From a virus: a DNA stretch of 49,305 nucleotides. The notes below the pieces were generated by a model. That model made no database searches. It was given only the letters and a program-made list of their open reading frames with translations, and was not told the DNA's origin. The translations under genes were made by a program, and so were the position numbers. Positions 35,919-45,505 of this stretch are shown one piece after another. The DNA is taken from the IMG/VR virus record IMGVR_UViG_3300019776_000139, positions 1 through 49,305 of that record; one strand, 5' to 3'. The first letter of the stretch is position 1. Each line of letters begins with the position of its first letter.

Positions 35919-37993
35919 GTACAGCAAACACTTCATTAAGAATAGCAGAGCTAGACTTTGATACTATCAAAACAAACCTAAAGAATTTTCTTCGCAGTCA
36001 GTCTGAATTCCAAGACTTTGACTTCGAAGGTTCTGGTATGTCTGTTTTGCTGGATCTTCTGGCCTATAATACTCACTACATGGGCTATTATTTGAACATG
36101 GTAGGCAATGAATCATTCCTAGACACCGCTCAGTTGCGCGAGTCTGTGATTTCCATTGCAAAGCTTATGAACTATACTCCACGCAGCAGCGAGGGTGCAG
36201 CAACAAAAATCAATATCAAAGTAACTCCAACTGTAGGCTCAGAAGATACCACAGCACAGGCAGTCACGCTGGACAAGTATACCAGACTTTTAGGTGCCGA
36301 TATCAATGGCATCAATTATCCGTTTGTTACTCTTTATTCTAATACAGCATCAAAGGTAAATGGTTCATTCTCATTTGCAAACGTAAACATCAAGCAAGGC
36401 GAAGTGGTTACTCGCCAGTTTTTGATGGACGCTCAGAATACTCGCCGCAGATTTAAGATACCATCTGCGAACGTAGACACCTCTACTCTATTAATTACTG
36501 TCCAAGAATCCAGCACAAATACCTATACCACAGTATATTCTCTATATGACGATATTACACTGGTTCAAGGCAATACCGCCGCATATTTCATTGAAGAAGA
36601 TACCGATTTAAATTATGCCATACAGTTTGGTGATGATATTATTGGTAAGAAGCCAAAGATTGGTTCGATAATCAACATCACATATTTGGACAACGTAGGT
36701 TCTGCTGCCAATGCCATCAACGTGTTTACATTTACTGACAAGATTGGTGGTAAGTATAGCAGTAATGTTCAGATTACAACAGTAACACCAACATATGGTG
36801 CCAGAGCAAAAGAAACAGTAGAAGATATTCGTTTCAGAGCGCCCTACTTCTATACAGTACAGAACAGAGCCGTTACAAAGAACGACTACGAAACCATCAT
36901 AACAAGAGACTTCCCATATATTGAATCTGTTTCGGTTTGGGGTGGAGAAGATAATGATCCAGTTGTTTATGGTAAGGTATATCTTTCTCTTAAGCCAAGA
37001 ACGAACTTCATTTTGACCACGGCACAAAAAGAAGATATCAAGAATGACTTGATTAAGAGCCGTAACGTGATGACTATTATTCCAGAGATAGTCGATCCAG
37101 ATTACGAATATATTACCATGATATGTCGTGTCAAGTATAATCCAAACGAGACTTCTCTTACACAAGGCGAGATATCAAATCTGGTACTGGCCGCAATCTC
37201 AGACTATAACGACAGAGAGTTGAAGCGTTTTGATTCTGTATTCCGCGAATCAAAGCTTCAGTCTTATATCGAAAATGCAGAGAAGTCTATCACAGGATCT
37301 GACTTGGAAGTTTATCTGCAAAAGCGCGTCATTCTAAGTTTTAAAAAGCCTCAGAACTTGCGTGTCAAGTTCAATGTGCCTTTGAGAAAGGGTGACTACC
37401 TATCTAAGCTGTATACGTTCCCAGAAGTACAAGTTAAAGATTTGACTGGTGTTGTTCGTAATGTCTTCATTGAAGAAGTACCAGAATCTTTCACTGGCGT
37501 AGAAAGCATTTCAATTGATAATCCAGGTGTAAATTATAAGACTGCTCCGACAGTGACTATTCGTGGAGACGGCATCGGCGCCACTGCCACTGCTCAGATT
37601 GTAAATGGTCGCGTAACAACAATAACCATGACCAATCGCGGAACAAACTATACCAGAGCGATTGTCTCAATTGATGGCGGTGGTGGCTCTGAGGCAACAG
37701 CAACCGCAGTTCTAGAAGCAAAGACAGGTATTCTCAGAACATACTACTACAAGACAAACGGCGAAAAGGTTGTTATAAATGAGACAGCAGGCACAATAGA
37801 CTATGAGACAGGCGAAATATTCCTTGAGAACTTTGAGCCAGTTTCGCTTTCACCAAACGATTATTACCCAGCAGACACGCTGACGTTCAATGTTCCTTCT
37901 GAAAGTCAGCTTATCTATCCACTGAGAAATCGCATTCTATCAATTGACGAGGGCGACTCATACGCAATTCAGCTTAGTGTAGAACCAGAATAA
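35915..37993 (+). CDS. 6: gp6-like baseplate wedge protein
   Basis: The 692-residue protein (T4 gp6 is 660) has the family landmarks IKTNLKNFLRSQSEFQDFDFEGSGMSVLLDLLAYNTHYMGYYLNMVGNESFLDTAQLRESVISIAK and the GARAKETVEDIRFRAPYFYTVQNRAVTKNDYETII block. gp6 forms the inner ring linking wedges. A beta-rich insertion with two GxxY repeat units (NPGVNYKTAPTVTI and NRGTNYTRAIVSI) lies at about residues 525-605 and recurs in three other proteins here. Confidence 0.93.
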   Translation: MSTANTSLRIAELDFDTIKTNLKNFLRSQSEFQDFDFEGSGMSVLLDLLAYNTHYMGYYLNMVGNESFLDTAQLRESVISIAKLMNYTPRSSEGAATKINIKVTPTVGSEDTTAQAVTLDKYTRLLGADINGINYPFVTLYSNTASKVNGSFSFANVNIKQGEVVTRQFLMDAQNTRRRFKIPSANVDTSTLLITVQESSTNTYTTVYSLYDDITLVQGNTAAYFIEEDTDLNYAIQFGDDIIGKKPKIGSIINITYLDNVGSAANAINVFTFTDKIGGKYSSNVQITTVTPTYGARAKETVEDIRFRAPYFYTVQNRAVTKNDYETIITRDFPYIESVSVWGGEDNDPVVYGKVYLSLKPRTNFILTTAQKEDIKNDLIKSRNVMTIIPEIVDPDYEYITMICRVKYNPNETSLTQGEISNLVLAAISDYNDRELKRFDSVFRESKLQSYIENAEKSITGSDLEVYLQKRVILSFKKPQNLRVKFNVPLRKGDYLSKLYTFPEVQVKDLTGVVRNVFIEEVPESFTGVESISIDNPGVNYKTAPTVTIRGDGIGATATAQIVNGRVTTITMTNRGTNYTRAIVSIDGGGGSEATATAVLEAKTGILRTYYYKTNGEKVVINETAGTIDYETGEIFLENFEPVSLSPNDYYPADTLTFNVPSESQLIYPLRNRILSIDEGDSYAIQLSVEPE

Positions 37994-40632
37994 TGGCAAA
38001 TACAAATACTGGCATTTCTAATTTCATTTACTCACAGTCTCCGTTCTTTGTAAGGAACGATCATCCTAACTTTGTTCGTTTCATTGAGGCATACTATGAG
38101 TATTTGGAACAGGAAGGCAAGACTATCAATCGTGCAAAGCAGTTCAAGGACAAGCTTGACGTTGACCGCACAATTGATTTGTATTCAGAACAGCTATACT
38201 CACAGTTTCTACATCTAATTCCAAAAGATGTTATCGCAGACAAAGACTTTATCATAAAGCACATTAAGGACTTCTATCGTGCGCGCGGTACTGAAAAGTC
38301 TATTCAGTTTCTTATGTCTATTCTGTATGACGAAGACACCAGTTTTTATTATCCAAAGCGCGACATTTTAAAGGCCTCTGACGGTAAGTGGTATCAGGAA
38401 AAGTCTCTTAAAGTATTTGATGTTCAGGTAAACAACGTTGCCGATCCTGGATTGTTTACTGTTAAGAACTTCACAGGCAGACAAATTCGTGGTGACACCT
38501 CAAATGCTACCGCAACAATTGAATCGGTAGACGTTTACTATGAAAATGGTGTGGCAGTAAAAGAACTCAAGGTATCTAATCAAGTCAGAGACTTTTCTGC
38601 TGGTGAAAAGATTAGAGCCACCTTTGAAGAGGAAGGTCTTACAAAAGATATATCTGCAAACGTGTTCTCTGGTATTATTGTTCGCGCTGATATCGTTAAC
38701 CGAGGCAACAACTATTCTGTTGGTCAGACTGCAAACGTCGAGAGCAATACGGGTTCTGGTGCTATTATTGTTATCTCAGAAGTTTCAAGAGCAGCAATCA
38801 AGTTTATATCGCCGTTAGATGGCGGTGCTGGATTTCAGAACAGCAACATCATCTTCATTTCTGGTGGTCTAGGATCTGGTGCAAACGCAAACGTTTCTCT
38901 TGTTAACACAGATGAAAGCCACCATCCTAACACATATAACATTGTTATCTCTCTAATTGGTGCAGAGGCAAATACGGTAATCGGCAGTCTTTCTGGCAAT
39001 ACATATGAAACGTTTGCTTATCCAAATCTAGACCCAGTGCTTGTAACTATTCCTGCAAACACATCTAATCTGGTTGCAAATACAATATCAGGAACAACAG
39101 TCAGTCAGCTATACTTCAATCAAAAGATTGCCAACTCAAATGTCTTTTTCCAGACAGGCGACTCATTGAACGTATACAATACCCTGACTACTACCAGCTA
39201 TGTTCTGTATATCACATCAAATACAGTAAATACCACAAACATCCAATTTACTCCTTCAATATCAGGCAACTTATCGTTTGAAAGAGTTGTGGTTCTAAAA
39301 GCACCATTCTCTGCATGGTCAAATCTAACGATAAGCTGCGGATCTGGTACGGCAACTCTAATCAATCTATCTGCATGGAAAGCCAACTCTAACGTATTCT
39401 TTGAGACATACGATAATCTATTCTGTTTTGGAACAAACGTTAGAATCATGTCTTCTAACAGCATAACAAACCAGTTAGTAGTAAGTCCTGGATTACCTGG
39501 TCCATTAACAAATCAACCTTTCCAAGTTATCAAGAAGCCCAATGCCAACACATCATTGGCCAATTCTATGGTATTCTTCACGTATGCTAACACAGGTCCA
39601 ATTCAAAGAATTCTTGTTCTAGCAGGAGGAAATAACTATACAGGTAACATCTCACTAACGGCAGAAGCCAACACAAGAATTAGAAATCTGGGTATTCTTG
39701 GTAAAATGTCGGTCGTCAATCGTGGCTCTGGTTATGTCGTAAATGATGAGATTGAGTTTATCAACAGACCATTTGCTACAATAGGTGCAGGTACTGGTGC
39801 AAGAGGATACGTGTCTTCTGTCAATGCGACTGGTGCTATCACAGGCGTCAAGTTCAAAGAAGTTCCTGGTTATTACGTTGGTGGTTCTGGTTACAGCATT
39901 GACGAACTACCAACCGCTAACGTCATATCAGGAACAGGCACTGGCGCAAACGTCATTGTTACCGCCGTTCTTGGTGATGGTGAAAGATTGGTAAGCACCT
40001 CTGATGATGTCGGCGCAATCCTTAAAATTGATATCATCTCTGGTGGTTCTGGATACGCAACTCCGCCTGTAATCAATCTGAAAGCATTTGGTTCTGGTAC
40101 GGCACAGGTAGACGCAACAATCGTTCAAGGTGTTTATACATATCCAGGTCGTTATCTAAACGATGATGGTCATCTCAGCAGCTTCAACTTCTTGCAAGAC
40201 GGTAAGTATTATCACAACTACTCTTACGTTGTTCGCGTCAAGCAGGCAATTTCAAAGTATAGAAAAGCACTGAAAGACTTGGTGCATCCTGCAGGTATGA
40301 GCTTGTTTGGTGAGTATCTTACCTTTGATAATGGCGAAACACTAAACACTCAGGTAACTTCTGTGAGAACTACCGGAAACTCGGTGATGAGATTGACAAG
40401 ATACAACATCGCAGACAATGTGATAACCTACACTAGAAACAGTCACGGTTACAGCGTCAACACAACAATATACAGCGAATACGTTGACGGCCCAGAAGCC
40501 AATCAAGTTAATGGTATTCTGACTATTATCAGTGTTATGGATGCAAACAGCTACAATGTTGGTGCTATAAACACATCAACTCTTATTTCTGGTACTGGTA
40601 ATGTCCATGTTGGATTTCTTTCGTTATCATAA
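37993..40632 (+). CDS. Large baseplate protein in the gp7 position (879 aa)
   Basis: The N terminus (ISNFIYSQSPFFVRNDHPNFVRFIEAYYEYLEQEGKTINRA, FYRARGTEKSIQFLMSILYDEDTSFYYPKRDILKASDGKW) and C terminus (YHNYSYVVRVKQAISKYRKALKDLVHPAGMSLFGEY) are a conserved frame in T4-like phages. The middle is beta-rich with several GxGY repeat units (NRGNNYSVGQT, NRGSGYVVNDE, SGGSGYATPPVI). It occupies the gp7 slot between gp6 and gp8; no direct similarity to T4 gp7 is visible. Confidence 0.8.
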   Translation: MANTNTGISNFIYSQSPFFVRNDHPNFVRFIEAYYEYLEQEGKTINRAKQFKDKLDVDRTIDLYSEQLYSQFLHLIPKDVIADKDFIIKHIKDFYRARGTEKSIQFLMSILYDEDTSFYYPKRDILKASDGKWYQEKSLKVFDVQVNNVADPGLFTVKNFTGRQIRGDTSNATATIESVDVYYENGVAVKELKVSNQVRDFSAGEKIRATFEEEGLTKDISANVFSGIIVRADIVNRGNNYSVGQTANVESNTGSGAIIVISEVSRAAIKFISPLDGGAGFQNSNIIFISGGLGSGANANVSLVNTDESHHPNTYNIVISLIGAEANTVIGSLSGNTYETFAYPNLDPVLVTIPANTSNLVANTISGTTVSQLYFNQKIANSNVFFQTGDSLNVYNTLTTTSYVLYITSNTVNTTNIQFTPSISGNLSFERVVVLKAPFSAWSNLTISCGSGTATLINLSAWKANSNVFFETYDNLFCFGTNVRIMSSNSITNQLVVSPGLPGPLTNQPFQVIKKPNANTSLANSMVFFTYANTGPIQRILVLAGGNNYTGNISLTAEANTRIRNLGILGKMSVVNRGSGYVVNDEIEFINRPFATIGAGTGARGYVSSVNATGAITGVKFKEVPGYYVGGSGYSIDELPTANVISGTGTGANVIVTAVLGDGERLVSTSDDVGAILKIDIISGGSGYATPPVINLKAFGSGTAQVDATIVQGVYTYPGRYLNDDGHLSSFNFLQDGKYYHNYSYVVRVKQAISKYRKALKDLVHPAGMSLFGEYLTFDNGETLNTQVTSVRTTGNSVMRLTRYNIADNVITYTRNSHGYSVNTTIYSEYVDGPEANQVNGILTIISVMDANSYNVGAINTSTLISGTGNVHVGFLSLS

Positions 40633-40640
40633 TATAAATA
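40633..40640 (+). promoter_or_regulatory. T4-type late promoter TATAAATA before gp8
   Basis: An exact TATAAATA begins right after the preceding stop codon, 22 bases before the gp8 start. It may boost expression of gp8 and the large downstream genes. Confidence 0.6.
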
Positions 40641-40662
40641 TGTAAAATATCTGGAAAATAAA

Positions 40663-42000
40663 ATGGCATCAGTTTATTCTAAAAATCTAAACATCTTGAA
40701 TGCGGAACAGTTTCATGAATCCGTGTCCGAAGAATCAAATACGAAGATTTACTTTACCGTAGGATTGTCTACCGCATGGGCAAACGATTCTGCGCCTCTT
40801 CAGGCCAACTCTTCGGTCACTTCTCTGTACGAAGTATATCGCAACATGATTGCAGGTAAGAAGATTACAGGTAATGATGTTTATCACTGCATTCCTAGAA
40901 TAGACTGGACACAGGGAACAGTTTATGACCGCTATGACCATTGCACCTGTTCGCTGATTTTATTCAATCCAAACACAAAGTTCTACATTGTAACACCAAA
41001 CTGGGATGTTTACAAGTGTATTTCAAATAACAATGGCGCACCTTCTCAGAACGTTCCTATTCAAAAGATTACCACAGGAACAGTTACCGAAGTTGATGGT
41101 TATACCTGGAAGTATATGTACACAATATCTGCCGCTGAACAGCTAAGATTCACAACAGACGAATATATTCCAGTCAAATCACTACTCAGCAATGATGGCT
41201 CTTTACAGTGGTTGGTACAGGAAAATGCAATTCCTGGCGGTCTAGAACACATTCAGGTTGTCAACGGTGGTAGTTCATATACAGACAACACAAAGCTATG
41301 GATTACGATTACAGGAGATGGCACTGGTGCTAACGCAATTGCACTAACTAATGCAATGACAGGTCAGATTTCTTCTATTGCTGTTGATGTTCCAGGCACA
41401 GGATATACATACGCAAACGTACAAGTCTACGACGATTCTACTTCTGGAACAGGCGCAGTTCTAAGAGCCATCATCAGTCCGCCTGGTGGTCACGGTTCAG
41501 ATCCTATTCGTGAATTGGGTGGTAGCAACATTATCATTAATACCAGATTGCGATATGATGAGAATGGTAAATTCCCTGTCACAAACGATTTTAGACAGAT
41601 AGCTCTTATTCAAGATCCGCTCTCATATAGCTCTACCATAGTCAAGAGCAATACAGCGTTCTCTCAGCTAACAACGCTATCTCTTTCTGGCGTTGGTGAT
41701 GATGACTTCTTAGAAGACGAAATAGTTTATCAAGGCACATCGCCATCAAATGCAACATTCACTGGTGTGGTGGTAGAGTGGAACGGAACAAATCAGGTCA
41801 AGCTTTCAAATGTTACTGGTACGCCAGAAGCAAGAAGCTTGGTCGGAGAAACATCGGGCGCTACAGGAACAGTTTCGGTTCCTTATACAACGCCAGAATT
41901 GGCTCCTTATACAGGACAATTACTATATATTGATAACATCAAGCCAATTCAAAGATCATCGGATCAAATAGAAGATTTCAAGATAGTATTAAAGTTTTAG
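40663..42000 (+). CDS. 8: gp8-like baseplate wedge protein (445 aa)
   Basis: The N-terminal region matches T4 gp8: IYFTVGLSTAWANDSAPLQ, YEVYRNMIAGKKITGNDVYHCIPRIDWTQGTVYDRYDH, KFYIVTPNWDVYKCISNNNGAPS and GYTWKYMYTISAAEQLRF. A beta-rich module with GxGY units (NGGSSYTDNTKLWITI and VPGTGYTYANVQV) follows at about 200-270. T4 gp8 is 334 residues, so the extension is real. Confidence 0.92.
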   Translation: MASVYSKNLNILNAEQFHESVSEESNTKIYFTVGLSTAWANDSAPLQANSSVTSLYEVYRNMIAGKKITGNDVYHCIPRIDWTQGTVYDRYDHCTCSLILFNPNTKFYIVTPNWDVYKCISNNNGAPSQNVPIQKITTGTVTEVDGYTWKYMYTISAAEQLRFTTDEYIPVKSLLSNDGSLQWLVQENAIPGGLEHIQVVNGGSSYTDNTKLWITITGDGTGANAIALTNAMTGQISSIAVDVPGTGYTYANVQVYDDSTSGTGAVLRAIISPPGGHGSDPIRELGGSNIIINTRLRYDENGKFPVTNDFRQIALIQDPLSYSSTIVKSNTAFSQLTTLSLSGVGDDDFLEDEIVYQGTSPSNATFTGVVVEWNGTNQVKLSNVTGTPEARSLVGETSGATGTVSVPYTTPELAPYTGQLLYIDNIKPIQRSSDQIEDFKIVLKF

Positions 42001-42013
42001 GATATAGATAAAA

Positions 42014-45000
42014 ATGGCAAAAGCAAATGTTGCAAATACTCTGGTGGTTCCAACAGAAACTACTGTATTTCCATATTACGATGATTTTAACGAAGATAAG
42101 AACTTCCATCGTATTCTTTTCAGACCTGGTTATGCCGTTCAGGCCAGAGAACTAACACAGCTTCAAACAATTCTTCAAAGTCAGGTCGAACGTTTTGGTC
42201 GTCATATTTTTCAGAACGGTTCGATTGTTATTGGCGGTGAACTAGTCTTTGGTAACAAACCATATTCTACTATCAATCTAAATCCAACTTTTGCAAATAC
42301 TGCCATTGACGTTAATAGTTTTGTAAACAAGACCATTGTTTCTACCGATGCCGCTAACACAATACAATTCTTTGTCTCTAAGGCTGAAACTGCTACCGAT
42401 ACTGATCCTCCAGTTCTACACGGCAATTATATCTCTTATCAAGCTTTCGATGACAATCAAACATTTGTTGTTAAGAATTCTGATGTTTTTGCTAATACGG
42501 CAACAAGTGAAGCAATCTCTCAAAGTGCTTATATCAACATAAGAGATAGTATTTTCTTCTATAATGGATATTTCATTAAAGTTCCAGCACAAACATCAAT
42601 TATTGGAAAGTACAACATAAGACCTTCTTGTCGTATTGGTCTTGAATTGGACGATTCTATTGTTACAGAACAGTCCGATTCATCTCTTCTAGATCCAGCA
42701 CAGGAATCATTCAACTATCAGGCACCAGGCGCTGCAAGATATAAAGCAGATTTGGTTCTTACTTCGAGAAGTTTAGAGAGTACCGACGATTCTAAGTTCA
42801 TTGAACTTGCTGCCATGGAAGAAGGCACAATCAAGAGATTAACTCAGTATCCTCTATATTCTGAAATCGAAGAAGTTTTGGCCAGAAGAACATATGATGA
42901 GTCTGGCAACTATACTGTAAGACCATTTACTCTTTCTCTTGAAGAAAATAGAATTGATCCGCAGAATAAAGTTACCGCTGTTCTTTCTCCAGGTAAAGCC
43001 TATGTTTTTGGTTATGAACTAGAAACTGTTGCAAAAACTGAATTGGACATTGCTAAGGGCAGAACGTTAAAGAAGGTTGATGCCTTTGACCTTAATATGA
43101 ACTATGGTAATTACGTTATCGTAGATAGTTTAACTGGTGCGTTTGACACATCTGTAATGGATGTATTTGATATTCACTGTGTACCTAAAAATCTTGTTGA
43201 TACGGCAAATACTCAAACATACAATAAAACAAAGATTGGTTACGGTAGAATAAAAGACTTAGAATTCTATTCTGGTGATGTAGACGTTAATGCCAGAAGA
43301 TATGAGTTCTATCTTCTAGATACCAACTTCATAAACATTTCATCAAACATTGCATTTACTAACAACAATACGATTGTGCGTCTTTTTGCTAACAACTTAA
43401 CAACAGATGTATCTAACGCATACGACGGCGCAATTCTAAGAATTGTAAATGGAACTGGTGCTGGATATTCTTATACGATTGATTCGTATGATGCAACTAC
43501 AAGAAATATCACTCTTACAACATCACTGGTCGAAAATCTAAGTCCAACATCAAATGTTGCTATTGAGTTCAATTTTGGTAGTGCAGATTCGTTCATCAAG
43601 CAATATCCATTCACTTCAGGAGCAACATCAAACGCTTCGGCCAATATTTCCACACTGAACAAGTCTGGTGGTTTTGCAAACGGTAGTGCGTTTGTTAGCG
43701 AAACTTCATTAAACACATTGTTGTTCCCTCTACCAGATAAGTTTATCGCATATGGTGCAAACGGCATCAGCAATGCCTCTTACTCATACAGAAAGAAGTT
43801 TACCACAAACTTCACAGCAGGCGTTTCTTCTGCCATTCAGGTCGAAAGCAACGAAAACTTCCTAGGTGCTACATCTTCAAGTAACGTTTCTTCTACTGTG
43901 ATGAATAATTTCCTCATTGTTTGCGCCGACAAGAAGACTAGCGCAAGAGCAAACGGTAATATTATCAAGCCAACTGTCACGATCTCAGGTTCTCCTGAAC
44001 AGGCAGTATTTGCAACAGGTAACACAGATCCAAATGATACCTTCTCTGCTATCGTTTTTGCAAAGGTAGAATTTGATCCTGGTGTGACAGCAAAGCAAAA
44101 GATATTGCACCTGATTAATGACCAGACGTTGACAAGCAATACACCTATCACTCTGCTTAACTCACCAACAGGTTCTTCGGCCAATGTTTATTTGCCAGAC
44201 GGACAAGTTGTCATTACAAATCCTTCCAGAAAAGTTGGTGTAAAAGAAAGTCTTTACATAACTGACGTTTCTGCTGTTAAGATTTATGACCTTGCGGGTC
44301 GTCCTGTTCCTGCAGGTAGCGAGTTTATCACAGGATATAATGATGTAACAAACAGATATGAACTTGACAACGGTCAGAGAGAAAACTTCTATGACCATGC
44401 TTCAATCAGACTAAGACCAAACTATGCTGCATGTCAGGGTCCTTTGATTGTTTGTTGCAGATACTATGAACACTCAAATGTGGCAGCAGGTGGAGGCGGA
44501 CACTTCATAGCAGATTCGTATGCCGACTTGAATACTTCAATATTTGAAAACGGCGTAAATCTTGGTGACGGATACTCTATTATTCCTCAGTTTGTAAAAT
44601 CAGACGGTCAAGTTATAGAACTAAGAGACTGTATTGATTTCAGACCAACAAGACAGAATGGTACAAATACTGCACCGAGTTTCACTCTACAAGGTGTGGC
44701 TATTCCTCTGCCTACAACAGATTTTGAGTTGGACTATGAGTATTATCTTGGTCGTCGTGATATCATCGCGATAGACAAAAATAAGAGATTCTTGGTTATA
44801 GAAGGTATTCCATCCAAGTATCCTCAGGAACCTTCTATTCCTTCTTCGGCAATGGTTCTTTACTCTCTTGGTATTCCACCGTATACAGAATACCCAAGCA
44901 ATGTTTCTGTGAAATATGTTGACAATAAGAGATATACAATGAGAGATATCGGTCGTATTGAAAAGCGCGTAGAGAACCTTGAGTATTATGTTTCATTGAA

Positions 45001-45475
45001 CACCCTAGAAAAGAACGCTCTGGATATTAATATTCCTGACGTTGATGGTCTAGACAGAACAAAGTATGGCGTCTTCGTAGACAGCTTTACATCTCACGCT
45101 CTTGGTAATCCAACACTTCAAGATTATGCTTGTGCTATAAATTTCAATGAAGGATGGTTACAGAATCAAGCCGAAACATTAGGTGTAAAACTAAAGGCAA
45201 ATACTCAATTAAGTACAGATGTGACTATAACCAGAGATAAGACTTTATTGGCATATGTCGAAACAGAGTTTATGTCACAAAAATTTGCTACCAAGTTTGC
45301 TCCTGTGGCCGAATTCTTGTACGCGGCTTTTGAAGGCAATATCATAACGACTCCGGAAGCAGATATATGGTATTCAACTTATAAAGATCCTGATATCATC
45401 ATAACAGATGAGGGATTAAATGAACTGACACTAAATAATATCTATAAAAGCATTGTCAATTCGCAGTCAAGATAA
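42014..45475 (+). CDS. DUF4815-type large baseplate/fibre-attachment protein (1153 aa)
   Basis: The N terminus ETTVFPYYDDFNEDKNFHRILFRPGYAVQARELTQLQTILQSQVERFGRHIFQNGSIVIGG is the DUF4815 signature. It occurs in tail proteins of T4-like phages of cyanobacteria and soil bacteria. The rest is beta-rich with a late conserved block (IIPQFVKSDGQVIELRDCIDFRPTRQNG, RRDIIAIDKNKRFLVIEG). It lies where T4 has gp9-gp10 and probably links fibres to the baseplate. Confidence 0.85.
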   Translation: MAKANVANTLVVPTETTVFPYYDDFNEDKNFHRILFRPGYAVQARELTQLQTILQSQVERFGRHIFQNGSIVIGGELVFGNKPYSTINLNPTFANTAIDVNSFVNKTIVSTDAANTIQFFVSKAETATDTDPPVLHGNYISYQAFDDNQTFVVKNSDVFANTATSEAISQSAYINIRDSIFFYNGYFIKVPAQTSIIGKYNIRPSCRIGLELDDSIVTEQSDSSLLDPAQESFNYQAPGAARYKADLVLTSRSLESTDDSKFIELAAMEEGTIKRLTQYPLYSEIEEVLARRTYDESGNYTVRPFTLSLEENRIDPQNKVTAVLSPGKAYVFGYELETVAKTELDIAKGRTLKKVDAFDLNMNYGNYVIVDSLTGAFDTSVMDVFDIHCVPKNLVDTANTQTYNKTKIGYGRIKDLEFYSGDVDVNARRYEFYLLDTNFINISSNIAFTNNNTIVRLFANNLTTDVSNAYDGAILRIVNGTGAGYSYTIDSYDATTRNITLTTSLVENLSPTSNVAIEFNFGSADSFIKQYPFTSGATSNASANISTLNKSGGFANGSAFVSETSLNTLLFPLPDKFIAYGANGISNASYSYRKKFTTNFTAGVSSAIQVESNENFLGATSSSNVSSTVMNNFLIVCADKKTSARANGNIIKPTVTISGSPEQAVFATGNTDPNDTFSAIVFAKVEFDPGVTAKQKILHLINDQTLTSNTPITLLNSPTGSSANVYLPDGQVVITNPSRKVGVKESLYITDVSAVKIYDLAGRPVPAGSEFITGYNDVTNRYELDNGQRENFYDHASIRLRPNYAACQGPLIVCCRYYEHSNVAAGGGGHFIADSYADLNTSIFENGVNLGDGYSIIPQFVKSDGQVIELRDCIDFRPTRQNGTNTAPSFTLQGVAIPLPTTDFELDYEYYLGRRDIIAIDKNKRFLVIEGIPSKYPQEPSIPSSAMVLYSLGIPPYTEYPSNVSVKYVDNKRYTMRDIGRIEKRVENLEYYVSLNTLEKNALDINIPDVDGLDRTKYGVFVDSFTSHALGNPTLQDYACAINFNEGWLQNQAETLGVKLKANTQLSTDVTITRDKTLLAYVETEFMSQKFATKFAPVAEFLYAAFEGNIITTPEADIWYSTYKDPDIIITDEGLNELTLNNIYKSIVNSQSR

Positions 45476-45505
45476 TGTATAAGGTCAAAAAGGTATATTA
45501 AAAAG